Shown here: one piece after another, positions 55,399-61,609 of the stretch | Position numbering within the stretch: the stretch's first letter is position 1 | Layout of the letters: every line of letters begins with the position of its first letter | Assembly (NCBI RefSeq): GCF_004297265.1 | Contig: NZ_SCUT01000050.1 | Location: forward strand, 1 to 64,000 | Reading direction: 5' to 3' | DNA from: Reyranella sp. | Lineage (GTDB): Bacteria > Pseudomonadota > Alphaproteobacteria > Reyranellales > Reyranellaceae | Length of the DNA: 64,000 nt | Notes under the pieces: generated by a model | The model's input: the letters and a program-made list of their open reading frames with translations, nothing else | What the model was told of the DNA's origin: nothing | The model's database searches: none | Translations under genes and position numbers: made by a program

Positions 55399-55448
55399 GT
55401 ACTTCTAAACGCCCGACGTCCGGAATTTTCAAGAGTTACTCGGAGCGA

Positions 55449-55958
55449 TCAATTTCTCCGGTCGAGGCGCTTCTGGCAATGACGCACGCCCTGCACGACC
55501 AGCTTGTGGGCGAGGCCGATGGAAATGCCGAGATGTGCCGCGATGTCCTTCAGTCTCGCATCCTCGAGCCGGTACATCCGCAGGGCAATCCGCGTGCGCT
55601 CCGGCAGTTCCGAGAGCGCTTCGTTGAGGATCGCGAGTTGCTCGCGGTGCAGGGAGTGCGCCTCCGGCGACGGACTCGGCGACGGGCGTTCCTCGACCGT
55701 CGCCCGGTCGGCCTGCCGGGCGAAGACACGACTCTCACGCGCCGCCTTCCGTCTTCCGTCGAGCGCCAGATTGCGGACGATCCGGTAGAGATAGCTCACC
55801 GGGTCCTGCAGGAAGCGTCCGCTCCAGGCGCCGTTGAAGCGCAGCCACGCCTCCTGGACGACATCCTCGGCAAGCGCCTTGGAACCGACGATCGCCGCCG
55901 CATATTCGATCAGCGCACTGCGATGCTCGATGTAGAGATCCGTCGTTTCAGAAGACAC
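55449..55958 (-). CDS. fecI: FecI-type ECF RNA polymerase sigma factor
   Basis: This 169-residue ECF sigma-70 factor has region 2 (IEYAAAIVGSKALAEDVVQEAW and DPVSYLYRIVRNLALD) and region 4 (LPERTRIALRMYRLEDARLKDIAAHLGIS). The linker carries a glutamate- and proline-rich stretch. It should direct transcription of the receptor operon once FecR is activated. Its own promoter region (55959-56050) is AT-richer; I see no confident Fur box there. Confidence 0.93.
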   Translation of the reverse strand: MSSETTDLYIEHRSALIEYAAAIVGSKALAEDVVQEAWLRFNGAWSGRFLQDPVSYLYRIVRNLALDGRRKAARESRVFARQADRATVEERPSPSPSPEAHSLHREQLAILNEALSELPERTRIALRMYRLEDARLKDIAAHLGISIGLAHKLVVQGVRHCQKRLDRRN

Positions 55959-56050
55959 CGGCGCACTCGAAGGACCGACCCGCTGCTACATGTATCGCAA
56001 TTGCGAACTATTCGCAAATACCCCCAAGCGGTAGCATGTTGTCGGCAGAC

Positions 56051-56776
56051 TCAGCGGTCGTAACCCACCAGCTCGAACGTCTCGCGGCACGACTCGTAGA
56101 TGGCCTTCTTCTGCCTCTCCGTCAGAATCTCCGCAGCGGGACGGCGATCGGCGCGCTGCACCGTCTTGGCGCGCGGCAACTCGCCATCGAACCGGAGTCC
56201 GGACTTCGCGAGGACCGCATTGAACGACGCGGGCAGATCCTCCTGGCGGATGATCTCGTCCAGGGCGACCTTGCCGTCGATGGTGTAGAGGTCCCTGTTG
56301 TCGATCTCCTCCCGGGCGATCAACTCGTCGAGCACGGCCTGGAAGTCGGCGGCGGGCCTTCCCATGAACCACATCTTCCAATAGGCCTGCGAGACCGCCT
56401 TCTCATACGGGTGCCGTTCGATCGTCCACTTGTGGGCCTTCTGCCAGAAGGCCTCGCCGAGCATGCGGCGCGCCAGGCTCGCCGGCATGTGGTTGAAGTA
56501 CTCGTTGCCGGTGGGGTGTCCCTTCATCATCTCCTGGTAGTCGGCTTCGCCGCCCCTCTCGAGAACGCCCTCGTGGCCGCTCGCCGAGGCCGGCCCAACG
56601 CGGAAATTCTGCGGTCCGCGCCAGCCCTGCGCCTGCCGGATCTTCTCGTCGTCGGGATGGATGGGCGTGATGATGTCGGACTCGCCGCAAAGCCTGCTGA
56701 GCACCAGCTCGATCGCCGTACCGGCCGTCTTCCGGGTCTTGATGAAGATGAAGCCGTGTTCGAATGATGCGATCAT
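56051..56776 (-). CDS. Sulfotransferase-family protein
   Basis: This protein of about 241 residues has the 5'-PAPS-binding loop FIFIKTRKTAGTAIE at residues 10-24, the hallmark of sulfotransferases that act on carbohydrates or lipids. WTIERHPYEKAVSQAYWKMW later in the protein fits the 3'-phosphate-binding region. I chose the ATG at 56776 because family members begin just before the loop; the frame is open to 56962 and an ATG at 56785 is also possible. The acceptor is unknown. Its start practically abuts the start of a divergent gene. Confidence 0.82.
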   Translation of the reverse strand: MIASFEHGFIFIKTRKTAGTAIELVLSRLCGESDIITPIHPDDEKIRQAQGWRGPQNFRVGPASASGHEGVLERGGEADYQEMMKGHPTGNEYFNHMPASLARRMLGEAFWQKAHKWTIERHPYEKAVSQAYWKMWFMGRPAADFQAVLDELIAREEIDNRDLYTIDGKVALDEIIRQEDLPASFNAVLAKSGLRFDGELPRAKTVQRADRRPAAEILTERQKKAIYESCRETFELVGYDR

Positions 56777-56783
56777 GCCTTGC

Positions 56784-57623
56784 ATGCCTCTCTGCTCGTC
56801 TGCCGCTGGCGCCTGTCGCAGGGCCTCGCACGCACCCCGTCGATGGTGGGCCCGGACGTTCCTGCTGGCGAAGCTCAGCCTTTTCTTCGTCCAGGCGCAA
56901 GCAATGGCGCAGGCGAGCGCGGAAAACCTCCAGAACACGTCAAACGATCCGCTGACGCCCAAGATGGCGTTCGAGTTTCACAACTATGCCCAGCCCGTCC
57001 TCGCGGAACGGCCTGGCAGCGGAGCCGATCAGGGATTCCTTCGCTTCGTCCTGCCTCATGCCCTGCTCGGCGTGGACCAGATGATGCGCGCGTCGCTGCC
57101 GGTCGTGTCCAGCTCCTGGGACCCCGAGAAGGCGGTCAACGGCGTGGGCGATTTCACGGTCTTCGACCTGGCCGTCTTCTATTTCGGCTCCGTGAAGACC
57201 GGCATCGGCCCGCTGCTGGTCGTGCCGACGGCCAGCTCGCCGGCCCTGGGCACGTCCAAGTGGCAGGCAGGCGTGGAGACGGTCGTCAGCGCGCCCCATT
57301 CCTGGGGCCTGACGACGCTCCTCGCCTCCTGGCAGCAGACCTTCGACGGCACGCTCCAGACCGTGACCGCGCAGCCGCTGCTCTTCTACAATCTCGGCGA
57401 CGGATTCTATCTGCGCTCCACGGGCATCGCGTCCTTCGACCTGGGCAAGAATGCCGTGGTCCCGGTCGGCCTCGGGCTGGGGCGCGTGTTCGAGCTTCCC
57501 GGCGGCGCCAGCCTCAACACCTTCGTCGAGCCGCAATATTCGGTGATCCAGAGCGGCCCGGGCGTGCCGTCATTCCAGGTCTTCGCCGGAGTGGTCGTCC
57601 AGCTTCCCGTCAGGTTTCGCTGA
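56784..57623 (+). CDS. Outer-membrane beta-barrel-like secreted protein ('neuromedin U' annotated family)
   Basis: This protein of about 279 residues has an N-terminal signal-like stretch (FLLAKLSLFFVQAQAMA). The mature part is rich in alternating strands: MAFEFHNYAQPVL, GVGDFTVFDLAVFYFG, GIGPLLVVPTASSPALG, KWQAGVETVV, TAQPLLFYNLGDGFYLRSTG, FVEPQYSVIQ. It matches a bacterial family often misannotated as neuromedin U and probably forms a membrane barrel. Function is unknown. The start is uncertain; the ATG at 56784 keeps the signal peptide and leaves 7 bases between the two divergent starts. Confidence 0.72.
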   Translation: MPLCSSAAGACRRASHAPRRWWARTFLLAKLSLFFVQAQAMAQASAENLQNTSNDPLTPKMAFEFHNYAQPVLAERPGSGADQGFLRFVLPHALLGVDQMMRASLPVVSSSWDPEKAVNGVGDFTVFDLAVFYFGSVKTGIGPLLVVPTASSPALGTSKWQAGVETVVSAPHSWGLTTLLASWQQTFDGTLQTVTAQPLLFYNLGDGFYLRSTGIASFDLGKNAVVPVGLGLGRVFELPGGASLNTFVEPQYSVIQSGPGVPSFQVFAGVVVQLPVRFR

Positions 57624-57634
57624 CGGGACCGGCA

Positions 57635-59806
57635 TCAGTCCTTGGCGGCCGGTGGCGAGGCGATCCTGCACAGGGCGTAGGAGATGTCGTCGGCGAGGGC
57701 CGTGAGGAGCTGGACCTCCTCCGCGTCGAAGGCCAGCGCCTCTGCCGCGTAGAGCGAGAGCGCCGCCACCACCGCATCATGGCATCGCAGCGGCAGGGCG
57801 ATGCTGGAGCGATAGCCGCGCCGCAGCGCTTCCTCGCGCAACGGCAATGTCGCGGGATTGCTCGCGAAATCCTGGTTGACCTGGACGGTCCCCGTCTCGA
57901 TTGCCACGATCGGCGGCCCGCTGATCGTGGGTTGGGCCTTAAGGACGCTCTTGGCCTGGGCGAGATAGCCTTCGTCGTGCCCTGCGACGGAAGGAAACCG
58001 AATTCTTTCGGCCGGATCGCCGCTGGCAACGGCGACGGCCACCATCCTGTAGTCGCCGAACTCGACGAGAGCGCTGCAGATCTGATCGAAGATCTCGGCC
58101 TCGGATCGGGCTCGCAGCAGGATGCTGGTTGCCGCCTGCAGCGAGCGCTTCACGCGTCCCAGCCGCAGAACCTGCTGTTCGAGCCTCACGCGATCGCTGA
58201 TGTCGACGCCGATCGCCTGACGATAGATCCGCCCGTCGAGTTCGAAGGCGCTGACCCGCACTTCCGCGGGAAACGTGCTGCCGTCCTTGCGGCGGATCAT
58301 GGCACGGACCTCGATCCGGCCTCCCGGCGCCGCCAGGATCGCGTCCCCCTGCTCTGCGTCCTCCGCGCCGTCGGGTATCCGGAGGTATCGCGCATCCATA
58401 CCCCGGAGTTCCTCCGCACTGTACCCGACAGCCTTCTGCGCGGCCTCGTTGGTCTCGAGAATGCGGTTGTCGCCGTCGAGCACGATGAACATGTCCTGCA
58501 CGGCGTGAACGAATCGGAGGTTGCGCACCGCCAGTTCGTGCGTTTCCTCCCGCTGACTTCTCCAGAGCGACCAGACCAGGAAAGCTCCCACCAGGATGAT
58601 CGCCCCGAATACGAGGACGATCTTCTCGGACCGGCGATCGACCGGGCCCATCACCTCGGCTTCGTCCGATTTGGCGATGACGATCCAGGGAACGGTCGCA
58701 GCGGACTGGGACGCGATGAAGACCCGCTTGCCGCGATAGTCCAGGCCTTCCCGCGTGCCGTCTCCATCGCGGATCGCGGCGGCGGCCGTGAGGTTCGGGG
58801 TCGATAGAGGGAGGCGCAGCCCCGAGGGTGAAATCGGCTGCTTCCAGAAGCGCGGCGCAAACAGGTAGAGGGCGTCGTCCCCATCATGACGCACCAGCAG
58901 GACTTCCGACGTCGCGCTGTCGGTCGGCCACGCCTGAATTTTCCGGAACAGGTCGACACCCGGGTCGACCACGAGCACGACGACGAACGGGCGTGGCGCG
59001 GGCGCACCGGCTTCGAAGGGTTGCACGAATGCCATGCTGGGGCTCGGTGGCGTTCCGGCATCGAGTTGCACCGGTCCGATCTTCAGCTTGCCGTCGCGGG
59101 CCGCCTCGCGCACCAGGCCTTCGACGCGGTCATGATCCTTGTGACCGGGAACGCCGCCAGCCTCCGCCAGCAATTGCCCATCGGTCGAAAACAACATGAT
59201 TTCACGCCGCTCGGCGTGTCCGATCAGCACCTGATACAGGACCAACTCGACGATCTGCCGCAGCTCCGGAGTCTGCTCGATCTGCTCGAGCGGCAACCCT
59301 TTGAGGGACGTGATCAGAAATCCCAGGTCGATCGCTCTTTCGGCGACCCACTGGTCGATCTGCTGCGCCTTGAGGCGGGCGATACCGGCTTGCTGCGACA
59401 TCCGCTCATCCCGAAAGGCGGTGCGCAGATCGTTGTTTAGAAGATATCCAGTACCCGCGATGCCCAGAGCAAAGGCGGCGAATACCACCACGAGCAACCG
59501 GTCTCCCGCCCTGAGGGTCGCTTCGGCGGGAGCCCCCTGCCGGATGCTCGTTACCAACGAACGCTGGAAGAAGAAGCCGAAGGCAATCAGGGCGATTACG
59601 AGGCCCGTCGCCAGCAGTGCTCCCCGCGAAAACAGGTCCTGCATCGCCCTCTGGAACGACGGGACCAAGTCCAGCCAGTGTTCGACCGTGAGCGCGGCGG
59701 CAACAAGCAGCAATCCGCCGAGTGCGGCCAGGGAAATACAAAAAATCCACCGCGCAGAGCCGGCTTTGGGTTCCGTCCTGGACCGAGGAAGCTGCTGCTG
59801 TTTCAT
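57635..59806 (-). CDS. Membrane sensor protein with PAS and GAF domains, no output domain
   Basis: This 723-residue protein has three N-terminal membrane helices (about 20-39, 62-82, 102-122), a large extracytoplasmic sensor region (about 125-395), a fourth helix (about 396-416), a PAS/PAC domain (about 430-545; MFIVLDGDNRILETNEAAQKAVGY) and a GAF domain (about 570-715). It ends after the GAF domain: no histidine kinase, GGDEF, EAL, HTH or phosphatase domain follows. The ATG at 59806 has a GGGGA upstream. It could regulate another protein by contact, or be a truncated kinase or cyclase; the clean C-terminus argues against a recent break. Confidence 0.85.
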   Translation of the reverse strand: MKQQQLPRSRTEPKAGSARWIFCISLAALGGLLLVAAALTVEHWLDLVPSFQRAMQDLFSRGALLATGLVIALIAFGFFFQRSLVTSIRQGAPAEATLRAGDRLLVVVFAAFALGIAGTGYLLNNDLRTAFRDERMSQQAGIARLKAQQIDQWVAERAIDLGFLITSLKGLPLEQIEQTPELRQIVELVLYQVLIGHAERREIMLFSTDGQLLAEAGGVPGHKDHDRVEGLVREAARDGKLKIGPVQLDAGTPPSPSMAFVQPFEAGAPAPRPFVVVLVVDPGVDLFRKIQAWPTDSATSEVLLVRHDGDDALYLFAPRFWKQPISPSGLRLPLSTPNLTAAAAIRDGDGTREGLDYRGKRVFIASQSAATVPWIVIAKSDEAEVMGPVDRRSEKIVLVFGAIILVGAFLVWSLWRSQREETHELAVRNLRFVHAVQDMFIVLDGDNRILETNEAAQKAVGYSAEELRGMDARYLRIPDGAEDAEQGDAILAAPGGRIEVRAMIRRKDGSTFPAEVRVSAFELDGRIYRQAIGVDISDRVRLEQQVLRLGRVKRSLQAATSILLRARSEAEIFDQICSALVEFGDYRMVAVAVASGDPAERIRFPSVAGHDEGYLAQAKSVLKAQPTISGPPIVAIETGTVQVNQDFASNPATLPLREEALRRGYRSSIALPLRCHDAVVAALSLYAAEALAFDAEEVQLLTALADDISYALCRIASPPAAKD

Positions 59807-59875
59807 CGTTCCCCGACCTGGGTGCATCTAGCGTCGCCTGAACGCGTCGCGGAATTTGGCCACCCCAGTATAGCC

Positions 59876-59895
59876 AAGGCGCCGACGGCGCCCTT
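59876..59895. other. Small GC hairpin in the gap between the PAS-GAF gene and the ClpP-like gene
   Basis: GGCGCC (59878-59883) and GGCGCC (59887-59892) can form a 6-bp stem around GAC, extended weakly by AA and TT at the edges. It lies in the intergenic stretch 59807-60068 between divergent genes. No clear promoter or T-run is attached to it. Confidence 0.35.
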
Positions 59896-60068
59896 GATCC
59901 AGCGCAATCATCAACCCTGCGCCCATGATCTAAAGAGGGATGGTGAATACGGAAGAGGTTGCATGATACATTCTCTACTCGCGCCGGGGAAATCCCCCCG
60001 GGGTGTTGCTGCGAGACGGGGGAAAAGTGTGACCCACTCCGAACCGGTGGCAGCGCGCGGTGGACGGG

Positions 60069-61247
60069 ATGCCTAGGTGGCTGTCGTCCTTTGCGATCGG
60101 CTTCCTCTTCTGGAGCTTCGTGCCGGACGCCCGTGCCTTCAATATTACCCTCGACAGCAAGTCGATTCCCGGGTTGACCCCGAAGGCGCCCCTGGTCGCC
60201 CACACGCTTCGCATCACCGGCCGTTTCGAACAGGGCGATGGCGACAAGCTGCGGGTCATGCTGGTCGGCCTCAAGGGCAAGACCGTCCGGATGGCCAGTC
60301 AACCGCTGGCCACCGCCGAGCTCAGCAGCAGCGGCGGCGACCTGCTGGAAGGCTTGAAGGTCGGGTATCTGTTCCGCGAGTTCGAGGTCGCCACGCTCGT
60401 GCGCAAGGGCGACATCTGCCTTTCCGCCTGTGCGATGGCGTTCCTGGGTGGTACGGCCAGCCGACTGCCGCCCACACCCCTGCCCAGCCGCACCATCGAG
60501 ATCGGGGGTCAAGTCGGCTTCCACAATTTCACGCTGGATTCCACGGTGGTCCAGAACGAGACGAAGGGCGATGCCACGGCGGGCATCGCCCGTGGCTTCG
60601 GACTGGGCAGGGCCGGCGCGTCGGCGCTGATCCGCTACGCCGCCGACCTCGGGGTCGATGCGGGCTTCATCGCACAACTGCTCGTGCGACCGCCCGACAC
60701 TTGGCTCTACATCGACACCGACGAAATGTTCCTGACCGTCGGCGCCTGCCCGAGCGGGTCCGAACCGCCGCTGGGCCGCCTCGAACTGCAGGCCGTGAAT
60801 GTCTGCAATCACGCAACCGGCGGGGCCAGTGTCGCCGAAGCGTCCCAGGCACGCCCGATGACGGCCCGCGAGGCCAAGCGCTACCTGCTCGAGCAGGTCC
60901 AGCGCAACATCGAGAGCGTGAACGTCAAGGGACCGCTGGTCGGACAGCTCGCGGGCGTCCTTGCCTCGAAGGACGACCGGCTGATCGACAGTGTCTATTC
61001 GGACCTGCGAGCCGGCGGGATCGCGTTGCCCGAGCCGGTGGGCCGAAGCTTCATGGTCAGCGGCTATACGTTCGGTGAACTGCAGGCCGAGTGCCAGGTG
61101 AACCTGTCGGCGAGCGATCCCAGCAAGTTCGACTTCGTCCTGGTCATCAGGGGAGTCGGCCTTTCCCGTCCGCTCGCCCTGCCGCCCCCCATGTGCCCGG
61201 CCCTCTTCCGGTACGACGGTCAGCAGGTCCTCAATCCGAAACGATGA
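60069..61247 (+). CDS. Exported ClpP/crotonase-fold protein (COG3904-like)
   Basis: This 392-residue protein has a signal peptide (WLSSFAIGFLFWSFVPDARA) and a ClpP-like fold in residues 45-230. The oxyanion-type loop is SSSGGDLLEGL (86-96). DICLSACAMAFLGG (115-128) carries the candidate nucleophile Ser119 between Cys117 and Cys121, and GFHNF holds a candidate catalytic His152. The pattern is that of the predicted periplasmic COG3904 proteins, whose activity is unknown. The C-terminal 160 residues are without a recognised domain. The ATG at 60069 is preferred to a GTG at 60060. Confidence 0.75.
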   Translation: MPRWLSSFAIGFLFWSFVPDARAFNITLDSKSIPGLTPKAPLVAHTLRITGRFEQGDGDKLRVMLVGLKGKTVRMASQPLATAELSSSGGDLLEGLKVGYLFREFEVATLVRKGDICLSACAMAFLGGTASRLPPTPLPSRTIEIGGQVGFHNFTLDSTVVQNETKGDATAGIARGFGLGRAGASALIRYAADLGVDAGFIAQLLVRPPDTWLYIDTDEMFLTVGACPSGSEPPLGRLELQAVNVCNHATGGASVAEASQARPMTAREAKRYLLEQVQRNIESVNVKGPLVGQLAGVLASKDDRLIDSVYSDLRAGGIALPEPVGRSFMVSGYTFGELQAECQVNLSASDPSKFDFVLVIRGVGLSRPLALPPPMCPALFRYDGQQVLNPKR

Positions 61248-61609
61248 GCGGCCGCCGACGATCCGTGAGGCCTATCATAACGCCCAGAGGTGAGAGTCTG
61301 GCGGGAAATGAATGCAGCCAAGACAAGAGGCTATGAATAGCCCCAATAACCTCATCCTGAGGAGCCGTGCGCAGCACGGCGTCTCGAAGGATGGGCAAAA
61401 GACGCGGTGCTCGTTCCCACCCTTCGAGACGCTCACTGCGTTCGCTCCTCAAGGTGAGGTCGGTGGTGGTCGGATAGACTCATTCAACCCCCGTGCGGAA
61501 GAGCCCAGGTTGCGCTGGAAATCCGTCTCGTCGGCCTCGACGACGTCCGCGTTCGGGCTCTCGAGCGCCCGGATGATTTTCGAGAGCACACTCCCGTCCG
61601 ATGAGGCGC
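61248..61609. other. Intergenic stretch without a gene
   Basis: This 362-base gap lies between convergent genes. It holds palindromic repeat copy 2 (61350-61460) and otherwise no reading frame that looks coding. The final 110 bases show no recognisable feature. Confidence 0.6.
61350..61460. repeat. Long imperfect palindromic intergenic repeat, copy 2
   Basis: This 111-base element starts CCTCATCCTGAGGAG, ends CTCCTCAAGGTGAGGT, and has inner arms GTCTCGAAGGATGGG and CCCACCCTTCGAGACG. It matches the copy at 14082-14193 in arms and length, while the centre differs. The arms GCCGTGCGCAGCACGGC form an additional local hairpin. Confidence 0.8.
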
